Shown here: one piece after another, positions 22,264 through 32,786 of the stretch | How the letters are laid out: the number at the start of each line of letters is the position of its first letter | How positions within the stretch are numbered: position 1 is the stretch's first letter | Assembly: GCF_024139115.2 (NCBI RefSeq) | Contig: NC_085141.1 | Coordinates: forward strand, 366,454,759 to 366,518,758 | Source: Armigeres subalbatus | Lineage: Eukaryota; Arthropoda; Insecta; Diptera; Culicidae | DNA length: 64,000 nt | Direction of reading: 5' to 3' | Notes under the pieces: generated by a model | What the model was told of the DNA's origin: nothing | Databases searched by the model: none | The model's input: only the letters and a program-made list of their open reading frames with translations | Program-made: the position numbers and the translations under genes

Positions 22264-22323
22264 ACTGGTGCAGATCCACCCTTGTTTCAGAGGCAGACTT
22301 TTCACTGGGATTTTCGTAAGCAA
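22264..22323 (-). other. 5' UTR of the KIAA0930-like gene with a possible upstream splice acceptor
   Basis: Immediately upstream of the chosen ATG there is a 60-base stretch without a stop in frame. It is preceded by AAGTTCTTTTTAG (AG at 22325-22324), which would serve well as a 3' splice site. If used, the gene has at least one more non-coding 5' exon at higher coordinates. If not, the leader is continuous. I could not identify a promoter with confidence. Confidence 0.4.
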
Positions 22324-23036
22324 CTAAAAAGAACTTTAAAAACCGAGATGGCACTAAACAACGGAACACACTCGATGCTGGACACTCGTTGCAACTATGG
22401 CGTGCATTTCTGCTTTCCCTCTGGCTCGCAAGCTGGAGAGGATCACATTTTCCCACTGCTGTGTGAGGCAAGTTTCATTGGTCAATGTAGTTAACACTCT
22501 GCTTGATAGTCGATAATGATGTACCCAGCCGAGAACCGTTTGCACGCAGATGTGCGATGGAAATGACACACCGATCATCTAGCCTAGAGGAGTGGATTGG
22601 CGTTTATTATGGCAGAGAGCGAAGCATAACAGCAGAAACCCATCTACGATGGTCGCTGCGTGACGGATTGCTGGTGGGGTAAAGGTTGGGTGGTTAAGGG
22701 AAACGACCAAAACAGAGAGGATTGAGTGTAGATCCGAGAGATGTTCGGCGTAGAAATTCCTCCGAAAGGATTAATGGAATGGCAGAATGAATGTCTAGTA
22801 GAGACATCTTGTGGTGGGTATGACGTTAGCCATAACATGGCGATATAAACAGTGGGCTGAGTTTTGGATATTTATATTATTCAGCCAACTGATGGCTGAT
22901 TTTCATACAGTTCTGCATAAAAAAACTTGCAAATGAAGTTTAGACATCTTCCAGGGTAACTGGAGGTAATGTTTGCCTTGGAGGTAACGTTGCCTCATCA
23001 CGCAAATTAATCAGTAATTTCCATATCTCTTAATAA
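22324..23036. other. region upstream of the KIAA0930-like gene
   Basis: Likely contains the promoter and 5' UTR or first intron of the minus-strand gene. Base composition is more balanced than nearby DNA. Overlapping short frames exist on both strands with no family motif. I could not identify an initiator or TATA box with confidence. Confidence 0.35.
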
Positions 23037-23038
23037 TA

Positions 23039-23446
23039 CAGTGTTGACCCGATTTTGTCACTCCCCGATTTTGTCTACCCCCGATTTTGTCTACCCCCGA
23101 TTTTGTCTACCCCCGATTTTATCACGTTTTCGACCCGATTTTATCACGTCCCGATTTTGTCACGTTTTCGACCCGATTTTGTTACCCCAAAACATTTTGT
23201 CATTCTTTTTATTTTCGTAAATAATACCAAAAATCACATCGATTTTCATGAAATAACTTTCACCACCTGTAGTTTATTACGAACGACTTCTGAGTACCTG
23301 GGAAATATTCTGTAAGCAATTTCGACAACAAATAACGGGTACCGTTCACACAAAAAAATGAAAATATTTTTTTTCCAATTTTGTCACATACCCTGTTTTA
23401 TCACCCCAAAATTCACCAGGGGGGTGATAAAATCGGGATATTACTG
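23039..23446. mobile_element. MITE with CCCGATTTTGTC tandem motif, TSD TA
   Basis: 408 bp. The ends CAGTGTTGACCCGATTTTGT and the complement of CAGTAATATCCCGATTTTAT are imperfect inverted repeats. They are flanked by TA at 23037-23038 and 23447-23448. The left 170 bp is a tandem array of about nine CCCCGATTTTGTCTA units. CAGT-type ends with TA duplication suggest a Tc1/mariner-mobilised family. Confidence 0.78.
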
Positions 23447-23448
23447 TA

Positions 23449-24542
23449 CATCGTATTGTGGAGAGATATTTATTACTGCTTCGTTAAAAAGTGTATCGAG
23501 CATATTTTAGTTACATTACATAGATTCATGCACTTATTCAACTGATAAACGCAATAAACTTGCGTGAATAATCACGTTAACTCGTTTTTTAGCAGCCACT
23601 TAAGCAGGCAGGGTGTGCATTTTTTTCTTTTGTCCAATAGAGTAGTTTTCTTTTTGTCTATTTTCGCACATTGAATAAACGCATAACAATCACACTGTTG
23701 CCTGATTTTCTCAAAATTGCACGCGGCTTACCCTTCAGGAAAGGTACCGCCGCGTTTTCTGCACCCCGTTTACTTTATTCTTATGGGTGAGGGTGAATAA
23801 CATTGCGGTGTATCGTTTGGCGCGGTCGTATTGTCTATCCGGAACAAAGTTGGTATGCTTTTTATACCGAAGTTGGGTTTTTTTCCAGATACAGGCAATT
23901 TACCCAACTTTTTACCCAATTCGCTGGATTCGCCTGAAAATGCGCTAAACTACGCATCAATTAGTTTGACAGATAAAACTTTGGAAGAAAGTTCGGTTCG
24001 GAAGTCCCGACTTCCGAATTCTAAGTTGGTGCTACGCCGACAATAGCTTAATATTGTACCGCACATAAAAAAATCTACTACTCTACATATTTTTAGTCGC
24101 TACGAAAAATAAGCGCCAGATAATCGACTAAGCTTTTGTGATAATTTTGAAAATTTGGCCGCCACGTGGTGGATTTTGGCGGTGAATGCTTTGATAGCAC
24201 GTGCTATTTGTACTGCGGATGAATTTGACACATCTATGAGAGCCTTGGAAAATGAGCACGAAAGTTGTCATTTTGTTTCAAGGAACAATAAAAGATTATG
24301 CCCAATTTTTGTTGTTCTTGCAAGTAGTCGCAAGATAATCATAATAATTAAAAGTAACCAATCCGATTAATCGTTTTTTTAAGCTCTTATGATTAATATG
24401 AAAATTTACAACGATAAATGTGCTTAACCACAGCTTACTAGGGTAAGGTTTGAGGCATATACTCTGTGTACAAATTTGGGAGATTTTAAAGCAATAATTG
24501 TTTAAAAAACCTTTCCATTCCGATTATTTCAATATAGTGGTA
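23449..24542. other. unassigned AT-rich sequence
   Basis: No gene or repeat boundary that I can support. Short frames without motifs. Confidence 0.35.
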
Positions 24543-24715
24543 GGGGAACGGTTCGGGACTTCATCTAATAGATCCCATATTCATCCCATCAAAAACACGA
24601 ACAAAACACGAAAAGGAATTTGATTTATTTATTATTTTTGTGATTTTTTTGGGCAGTGAGCGCGCATGTTAGCAAAAAGAAGCAAATTTCGATGCTGTAT
24701 TTCTTTGTTTTATCT
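24543..24715. mobile_element. MITE family A, copy 3 (right end lost)
   Basis: Starts GGGGAACGGTTCGGGACTTC after TA (24541-24542). It matches copy 1 to CTGTATTTCTTTGTTTT, then diverges before the right terminal repeat. Confidence 0.72.
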
Positions 24716-24956
24716 GTATAAAAAGCTTTCATTATTTGATTATGAGAAATGGGAATACTAATATAATCTTTCAAACTTTGACGTACATTTTAACGAGAGG
24801 CGAGAATATATATTTGATATTTACGTTAGGATAGTAGAAGCATAAGTACTATAACGGTACTGGCGCTGTAGTAATTTAATATATTATAATAAATATTATA
24901 CTAAAATATTTAAAAATGGTCGTGTATTATGAACAGTACTGCATTTTCTCATTTTC

Positions 24957-25195
24957 AATTCTCGGGTACTTATTCAAAAGGACGTATGTGATTTTGTAAA
25001 CAAAGATTGAGACGTCGATTTATCCAATCTGATCGGACTTCCACGCAAACCAACACCACCAACAGGTAGCCGAAGGCTTCCCCTACCTGTCTGTGGCGAT
25101 GGTTTGCGTGGGAGGGCTATAAGATTGGACAAATCGACGTTTGAATCTTTGTTTACAAAAACACATACGTCCTTTTGAATAAGTACCCGAGAATT
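24957..25195. mobile_element. 239-bp foldback MITE with ~100-bp arms
   Basis: The outer arms AATTCTCGGGTACTTATTCA / complement extend through AAAGGACGTATGTG, TTTGTAAACAAAGATT, CGTCGATTT and ATCCAATCTGAT-like segments. They meet around a 30-bp centre near 25065-25090 (CCAACAGGTAGCCGAAGG). The arms are about 90 percent alike by eye. No coding capacity. Confidence 0.82.
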
Positions 25196-25277
25196 AGAGA
25201 TGTCACGCGATGTTTACATATCTGGCCCTTTCAATATCTATTATATATCTACAAAATTCTTAAGTTGTCCCTATATA

Positions 25278-25461
25278 GGGGAACTGTTCCGTTTTCCATC
25301 TCACTGAACATATACAAACAAAGAAATACAGCACCAACCTTGTCGCTTTTCACTGCTGAAAAAAATCACAAAAATAAGAAACAAATCAAATTCCTTTTAA
25401 ATGCTTTGTTTTTGATGGGATGAATATGGGATCTATAAGATGAAGTGCCTAACCAGTTCCC
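25278..25461. mobile_element. MITE family A, copy 4
   Basis: 184 bp between TA at 25276-25277 and 25462-25463. Left end GGGGAACTGTTCCGTTTTCC; right end AACCAGTTCCC. It is shorter than copy 1 by a small internal deletion. Confidence 0.75.
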
Positions 25462-25463
25462 TA

Positions 25464-25803
25464 TGCAATGCATTGCATATGCTTTAGTGGCGTACTATCA
25501 CCTCTATTGTGGTCTTTAATCGTTGACGATCTTCTCAAACAACTGGAGGCTCGAGGCTTCGAGATAATTGGCTTCGCAGATGATATAGTTATATTGGTTG
25601 AATTGCTTGAATGCTCTAATTTACGCATACGTCGAAATTACAGGCATTCAAATATTTGCATAATGTCTGATAGTCAAGCAGCATTGAATGCTCTGAAATC
25701 AGCAAGATGCACATCTAAACTCGTTTGGGAATGTGTTCAGTCACTCCAAACCTTGGGTAGTCGTAACAAAGTGAACCTATATTGGGTTCCTGGTCATTGT
25801 GGC
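25464..25803 (+). pseudogene. I-group non-LTR element, 5' piece (RT fragment joined to RNase H)
   Basis: A plus-strand frame reads GVLSPLLWSLIVDDLL and EIIGFADDIVIL (RT, FADD catalytic box). It then jumps by an internal deletion straight into the RNase H domain (CIMSDSQAALNAL, then VNLYWVPGHCG). BEL-2 interrupts the frame at 25804 and it resumes at 35383 after one copy of the GTGGC duplication (GIDGNEQADI). It belongs to non-LTR groups that carry RNase H (I, R1 or LOA type). The 5' part abuts a MITE. Confidence 0.85.
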
Positions 25804-26494
25804 TGTTGTGGGGGAGTGGATATTCCAAATCTCAAGAGCAAACCAGTTTTTTAAGGGTAAGCTTTAAGCTAAAAAATGTTTTTAATTAGCATTTTGCGAT
25901 ACTACAAGGCGACATACTCACAGTTTTGGTGAACCCCTTGCTTCAGGATCTTGTAACGACAATGTGCGTATTAGCTACTCTTCCCTAACATAACATATTC
26001 AAATTTAGATAAGTTCTGGATAAATTCAATGCTACTACTTACAGTTCAGATCATATGTCTATTCTAATTCCTTTCTGATGCATATTAACTAAGGTACGAT
26101 GAAACTCAACCTGGATCTGAGAGTGATTCTTATTAGAATGCGTGATCGGTCAAACATATAGTGAAGTAAGCATGTACCTTATTGTATTGATGATATCTGG
26201 CGAAGTATTTATACAATAATTTAGGCACTTACGATAACTATTTTATAACTAAGCAAATGTAATTGAAATAACTGATCTTATTGGAAAAAATGTATATAAT
26301 ATTACTTTTAATCGAAGCAAATGTGCGAAGAACTACTATTTTGATGACTCAGCAATGATCCCGTATTATGTCGAATTTAGTTCTCTCCTCTTTCGTTCGC
26401 GCTATTCGTTTTTTAACCTGACATTTGACCATCGTTGTGACCAATCCCTTGACCGGCCACAGTGTACTTACGACAGGGGTGTCTCGTCGCGACA
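25804..26494 (-). repeat. BEL-2 LTR (3' LTR)
   Basis: 691 bp, uninterrupted. It differs from the other copy by single bases near 25953, 26308, 26361 and 26367. The integrase frame stops 27 bases inside it (26470-26468). Confidence 0.92.
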
Positions 26495-27529
26495 TCCCCC
26501 CCTCCGTGAACCTAGCTCCGTGTTTCGACCGTCAAGAGGCCCTAGCGAAAGTTCACCACTTTCTCGCACGTCGAGTACCGCAAGTTTCACTGCAGGCCGC
26601 CGTAGAACTCCGGATGATGTCCGAACATATGCTTGCCGAATTCTCCCATCGCGCCCTGGCACTACTGATTCTACTCGTCCTCTAATCCACTGGTCCCTCG
26701 CCGTTCCGCTCACAACCAACACCAAGTCTCCTACTGTTAGGTCTCTCGTTTCTTCAAACCATTTACCTCGTCGAGTGATCACTGGAATGTATTCCTTCAG
26801 CCACCTAGCCCAGAACGTTTCCGTAATGGACTGCGCTAATCTCCATCCACTGCGTAATACTGCTGGATTTGCAATTGGTCCAAATGGTTGTACCTTACCG
26901 CCGTTTGACGATCCCAAAAGAAAATGGTTAGGGGTTAAAGCCTCCTGATCAGCTGATTCAAGCGGGATGTACGTGAGTGGCCGAGCATTGATTAGGGCTT
27001 CTGCTTCTAGAAGTACGGTTTCTAGCACCTCATCATCTGGTGTGCGTGGTGCTTCTGCGACCGACCTCATGGCCACTTTGACCGACCTGACTAGACGCTC
27101 CCAAGCGCCACCCATATGAGGAGCGGCAGGTGGGATGAAACGCCACTGTGTAGTAGTGGTCGTGAACGTGGCAGCTAAAGCGTAGTTGCGAGCGTCTACT
27201 TTTTGTTTTTCCAGTTCTTTGTTCGCGCCTTGGAAACACGTTCCATTATCTGTATAAAACTCCGCAGGTGATCCGCGACGCGCCACGAAACGCCGAACGG
27301 CCATTATACAGGACTCCGTTGAAAGGCTGTGTACGACCTCCAAGTGTACAGCCCGGATGGTGAGACAGGTAAACAGGGCCACCCATCTTTTCACCTGGCT
27401 CCGGCCAACTTTGACCAGAAGTGGTCCGAAATAGTCCAGGCCAACATATGTGAACGGTTGCACCCGAGTCACCGGTAGAGGTGCCATCTCAGGAGGGTTG
27501 GGGACAGCGTTCCTCGCTGTGCATATCAT
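26468..27529 (-). pseudogene. BEL-2 integrase
   Basis: 353 residues in frame. It begins inside the zinc-binding region (ICTARNAVP). The core triad is Asp32 (GLDYFGP), Asp94 (YTDNGTCF) and Glu144 (AWERLVRS). The C-terminal DUF5641-like region follows (ITRRGKWFEE, GDLVLV, QWIRGRV). The upstream part lies in another frame (27526-28803), and the junction needs a one-base change at about 27527. The frame ends 27 bases inside the 3' LTR, as in BEL-1. Integrase would insert the DNA copy, making the 5-bp duplication. Confidence 0.92.
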
Positions 27530-28803
27530 ATGGTTTTGGCGATCTTTTGGATCAATGATCGGAGCTTCGCTATTTCAAACCGCTGGCGCATTTCATTGGT
27601 GATGGTTTCACGGTTGGCGTGGCGGAATCGGCGATGGTACCAGTCTGTAATGAGAAATGTAATTAAATGTTGCCTGGGGAGAATGGCTGGGTACTTAGCT
27701 TCGGTCGGCGCAAAGGTTGCTGCACCGATTCTTCCACGCATTCGAAGTACGCCATTTTCATCAAGAAAGGGCCAGTTCTTGTAGATGGAACTGCATTTGG
27801 CAACGCGCTCATGGCGGGCGTTGGGTGAGGATCCTCGTGTGGCCGAAAGGGATGCGATTTCTTCGGGAAATGAGTCCGACTGTGCAACCTTCCACAACAC
27901 TTCTTCGGCCCGCTTCAGTTCATCTTGTTGGAGAGTACTTTGGTGGAGCTTGTCGCCTCTGGACTTCCGTCGTATATTGTCGACAAATCGAAGTACAAAG
28001 GCCATCGTTCGGTGTAGTCTGGTCCATCTGCTGAACCTGGAGACGTCGATCAACGGTGGAGTTGTGCAGTGTACGTGGTTTGATCGAAGTTCCTCGGTAG
28101 TGATATGTATCTTAGCTTGCTGAGGCCAGAGCTCTTCGGATTGATAAAGAAATCGCGGTCCGCTAAACCACGAATTATTTGAGGAGAAGTCAGGGCCAAC
28201 TTTCCATTTTGTAGCCAAGTCAGCGGAGTTTATTCCAGAAGGAACCCATCTCCATTCCTGGGCATCGGTTGCTGAAAGTATCTCCCCAATTCGTACCGCT
28301 ACAAATTTGTTGAATCGTCGATGTTCCGAACGTATCCAGGCCAACACAGTGCTGGAATCGCTCCAGAGAATCCTGCGGCTTATAGGATACGTGTGAAAGC
28401 CTTGAATGGTCTCTAGGATTCGGACTCCTAGAATGGCGGCTTTCAATTCCAAACGTGGGATGGATAACACTTTCAGCGGGGCCACTTTTGTTTTAGCGCC
28501 GATAAGTGCAACTCTAGTTCCGTGTTCCGTTTCGAGTCGGTAATACGCAACACAAGCATATGCCGAATCGCTTGCGTCGACGAAGATGTGCAATTCAAGC
28601 CGGTCAAAATTTATAGGGAATGGATCTTGGAAATAGCATCGGGGAATACGTAATGTATCCAACTGGGGGAAATAAGATACCCATTGGCGCCAACGTTGGA
28701 AAAGTACTTCGCCGATCTTCTCATCCCAAGCAATTCCGGATGCCCAAACGTCTTGCATCAACACTGTGCACCAGAAAGAATGACAAGAAGCCCAAGGGGT
28801 CAA
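27526..28803 (-). pseudogene. BEL-2 RNase H and integrase N-terminus
   Basis: 425 residues. RNase H residues are Asp76 (FVDASDSAY), Glu119 (PRLELKAAI) and Asp149 (WSDSSTVL). The integrase zinc-binding motif starts at [12 protein letters not shown]. The first dozen residues before about VLMQDVW are out of register with the true protein. The frame shifts from the RT frame near 28,770 by one base, and it ends in a TGA overlapping the ATG of the integrase frame (ATGA), which is a mutation scar rather than translational coupling. Confidence 0.9.
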
Positions 28804-31800
28804 ACAGGCTCATGACCACCTTAAGAACTTCTCGTTTCGAGGGAACGTGTTGTTCGTTCAGAATCGGTCGCAGATCGCTTCGCAATGCTAGCGTGTAGGA
28901 GAAAACATCCTCCTCTGGCAGCCATCTCATTCCTAGCACGGATTCGATGATTTCTGCTCGCACGAGAGCGAAATCCTTTGACGGTCCTGGTTCGATCTCC
29001 CCAGTTCGTCTCAGTACTTCGGCTCTGTTGGACAAGAAGTTACGTATCTCGAAGCCACCTTTGGAGTGAACGTGCTTGACGTCGTTTATCATTCGTACCG
29101 CCTCGTCAACTGTTCTAAAACTGTCGAGATAGTCGTCGACATAATGGTGTTCCTTGATGGCGACTGCAGCTCGAGGATAGTATCGGGAAAACTGTTCGGC
29201 GTTTACGTTTTTGACGTATTGAGCCGAGGATGGTGAGCACGTTGACCCAAACATAGTGACGTCGATTGCATAGGTCTGCACTGCTTCGTGTGGGCTGTGG
29301 CGAAACAGGAACAGTTGAGTATTTCTGTCTTTCGGCTGTAGCTTAATTTGGAGAAACATCTCCCTAATGTCCCCAGAAACGGCTACTGGAAACAGGCGAA
29401 ATCCACTGAGGACTCTCGGTAAAGGTGTAAGTAGATCGGGACCTTTCAACAAATAGGAGTTAAAAGAAACGCCTCCAACTTTTGCTGCGGCATCCCAGAT
29501 CAATCTGATCTTGCCCGGTTTTTTTGGTGTTGTGACAACTCCCAAAGGAAGAAACCAAGCTCTCCGTTGATCGATAGTAGTCCACTCTGTCTCGCTAACC
29601 TTGTGTATGTAGTTTTTCTGTTCGAAATCATTTAACTGCTGTTGTACTCGCTGCATCATCGTTGAATCATTCTGCAGCTTTTTCTCTAGTGATTTCATAC
29701 GACGTAGTGCCATGGGATAGGTGTCCGGAAACTCTGGATTGTCCAATTTCCAGAGGAGACCTGTTTGGAATCCGGTGTCAATCCGCCGTGTCGTTGCTTC
29801 GAGTATCCGCCTTGCTCTTTTATCATCTTCGGATTCGAGTTTATCAGCAGGAGTCGCGATTCCACAGCTTTCCAATGTGAAGTAATCTCGTAGCTGCTCG
29901 TTTAGTAACTCTTCAGACTTCGCTACAGCCGCAGTGTGAAAGTTAACAGCAACGGTCGGCGTTGGGTTGGCTGACACATTGCCGTATATACTCCAACCAA
30001 GAAGACATTTGGCTGCGATAGGATCATGTGGTCCTCCTTGGCGTAATCTTAACGGTACACCAAGGCGAAGATTGTCAAGCCCGATTAACAACTTTGGTCG
30101 AACATGATCGTACCCTTCTACCGGTAATCCCTTCAGGTGTGGAAAACGATTGCTTAATTCGCGGTAGTCCAACCGTTGTGTGGGCAAGACCAAACAGCTC
30201 ACCGTACGAGCTTGACGAAGTTCCAGCCGTTTGTTACTGCTCTTACCTGCTATTTGCAAGCTCACTTCCTGTGAACGCATCTCGTTGCGCTTCACGTTCC
30301 CTGTCCACTGTAGTGTGAGTGGTCTCATAGGGCCCGTGACGCCAAGGTCCTTGGCTACCTTTTCCTCTAACATAGTTATCTGTGAACCCTCATCTATAAA
30401 CGCATATATGGTGATACTCTTCCTTTTTCCATAGAGGACAACCGGGATGATCCGGAATAGTGTCTGGTCTTGGTCGCATGGAACCAGACTTGATGAAATG
30501 TTCACTGAATGAGTCGATGTTGCTGGCACAGACGACGAATGCAGTAGTGTGTGATGTTTTAACTGACATCCTTCAACCCCGCATCCGCGCCACGACTTAC
30601 ATGGCCACTTACCGTGGCTGTTCAGACACGTTCTGCACAAACCTTTGCTTTGCATTGTCTTCCACCGTTCATCTACGCTCAACTGCTTAAACTTCAGACA
30701 TTCAGCAACTCTATGCCCTTCGCGATCGCAAACTATACACTGTTTCACAATTTTCTTCGTGTTCGCACCCGTTTTCTGGACACGAGGGGCCTCCTCCGTG
30801 GAATGCGTTTGAATTCGTACTCTTTCCTGTACTCTTGCTGAATGTCCTTGCTTCCCGGCATTTTGGCTTTTGAAAAGTCCCGGAAGCTCGAAACTAACTT
30901 CGCTAGCCGCGCTTACGAGCTTCGACATAAATTCGCCGAATGTCAAAACGGTAGCACGTGGTTGTGTTCCTTTAAATACGGCCCAGTCCATCCGCATAGA
31001 ACCGGGTAGTTTCTCCACCAGCTCTTGCATCAGCATCGGATTAGAGAGATGCTCCTGCTGTTGCGCGGCTTGTAAATGGTCGACAAAATTTTGGACCGCT
31101 AATCCGAACTCGAGAATACTTTCAGGCCTGTCCTGTCTAGGGCCCGGCGTTCTTCTAATCTGTTCATGGAGTGACCTAATTAGTAGTTCAGGGCGGCCGT
31201 AGAGTGTTCGAAGTGTATTGATAACGTGAGGTACATTAGCTGGAAGTAGAAGTCTGCTGCGTACCGTTTCCCGGGCATGTCCTGTGAGGCATCGTTGTAA
31301 CCGCACGAGATTTTCCGCGTTTGAATATCCACATGCAACGGTAGACTGTTCCAAACTGTTAATAAACATCGGCCAATCTGCCGGATTTCCGTTGAACATT
31401 GGCAGGTCTTTCTCAACAACTTGTCGCGCCACTATCTGTTGTGAGTTGAGAACCGCTGGAGGCTCCTCCGACAAAGATGTTTCTCTTCCAGATCGCATTT
31501 CAGGTGGATTTATAATTGCAGATGGATTCACAATCTCGCTGGGATGGCTGTGTTCCGCCGGGGGATCCCGATACTGAAATCGTGGAACTGCCATAGCATT
31601 ACGAAGATTCGAAGCCCTCGGAAGCGACCCTGCATTGTATTGGATGGGTGTGCTCCAAGAAGGCCCTAGATGTGATTGCGACTGTGCAGTAGCTCCTATT
31701 GTTCGTGGATTAAATGACTGATAAACCATCGGTGGACAAGAAGAAATTCTAGCAGGGATGGGCTCCGAATCATGAAGAGGACGTGAAGACGAGACGAATT

Positions 31801-32011
31801 GTTGAAATGGTTCCCTGACCGTAACCGAACGAACGTCTCGTGGAACGGATTGCACACCTCGTACAAACCTGTTCAACGACAATGAACCGAATGGTTCAGT
31901 GATGACAGCTTGTGGTACCGGATTCCTGACCGGGTACATTCCCGTAATACGGCCTTTTTCAGCAGGCAGGCACTGAGATTGTTGTGGCGACAGTGGGAAC
32001 TGGCTTCGCAA
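28721..32011 (-). pseudogene. BEL-2 gag C-terminus, protease and reverse transcriptase
   Basis: About 1,096 residues. A proline- and serine-rich linker comes first (to about 170). The DUF1759-type capsid region follows (LPMFNGNPADWPMF, then LVRLQRCL), then a CCHC knuckle (CIVCDREGHRVAEC) and a second Cys/His cluster. The protease has FIDEGSQITML. The reverse transcriptase has YVDD at 957-960 and DPLGFLSFF near the end. Apart from the frameshift at each end the frame is open and catalytic motifs are intact, consistent with the young LTRs. Confidence 0.93.
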
Positions 32012-32756
32012 TCATAAAAGCCGAAGCATCCTGTACTTCGATCGGGGCCAAAGGAACCATTGTTGTAACAGCGTCACCTTGTACACCTGTTGATTTCCTG
32101 TCGGTCATCCCTCTGGATGGATGAGCTGTCAACCATTTTGACACTTTCTCAACAGAACCCGTTGTGGCCTCCACAACACTCCCTCGTTCGGACAGCTGTA
32201 GAAGAATTTCGTTCCTCTTCTCTAGCGATTCACGTCGGATCGTTTGCTGCTTTGCAAGACGGAGACGATTTGCTTCTAATGTGCGTTGACGTAGTAGCGA
32301 TTCCTCCTCTAGTAGCTTTTTCTTCTCCTCCAGCTTCCGCTGTGCTTCTTCGAGTTCCAGTTGTTCTAGTTTTTCTTCCTCGTCGAGCTCCTTCTGCTTG
32401 ATTCTGGCTTCTTCTTCAGCCAGTTCCAGTTGCGCTTTTGTGACTGACGACTGGGAACCGGCACTACGAATAGACGGCACCTTGCTGCCTTTATTGGATT
32501 TTTCTGATCTCGCTTCAACGTCTTTGATGCCCTGGATTCCCTTTGTTTGGGACCTCAGTACACGTTGATTGCAGTCAGCTTCCTGTCTGCACTCTTTGCA
32601 GATGAATGGACGGCGTTTAATGGCTTCATCAACCCCTGCGCAACGAAAGTGTTCCCATTGGCGACACTGGTCACATGAGAACATATGAGCGACTTCTGAA
32701 TCCGGACCGGAACATGTTTTACACTGATACACTGATCGGTCATGACGTCCTGTCAT
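31959..32756 (-). pseudogene. BEL-2 gag N-terminus: PHD-like finger and coiled coil
   Basis: 265 residues from ATG at 32756. A complete C4HC3 PHD-type finger is visible: C12, C15, C28, C31, H36, C39, C53, C56, with Trp34 just before the His. A long charged coiled coil follows at about 105-190 (QLELAEEEARIKQKE and similar). The frame overlaps the next one by about 50 bases, 32010 to 31959, where a one-base shift is needed. BEL-1 has no shift at the matching place, so mutation is more likely than programmed frameshifting. Confidence 0.88.
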
Positions 32757-32786
32757 CTCAATCCCACGTACAAAACTCTTAAAGGA

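Noticed and set aside
22096..22494. Plus-strand 132-codon frame over the first coding exon
   Set aside because: It is the antisense shadow of the KIAA0930-like exon, which has a start codon, donor site and conserved join.
27526..27529. ATGA overlap as translational coupling of two pol proteins
   Set aside because: It falls in the middle of the integrase zinc-binding motif, so it is a one-base mutation.
31959..32011. Programmed frameshift in BEL-2 gag
   Set aside because: The shift lies before the capsid region, BEL-1 has none at the matching place, and two more shifts in BEL-2 show general decay.
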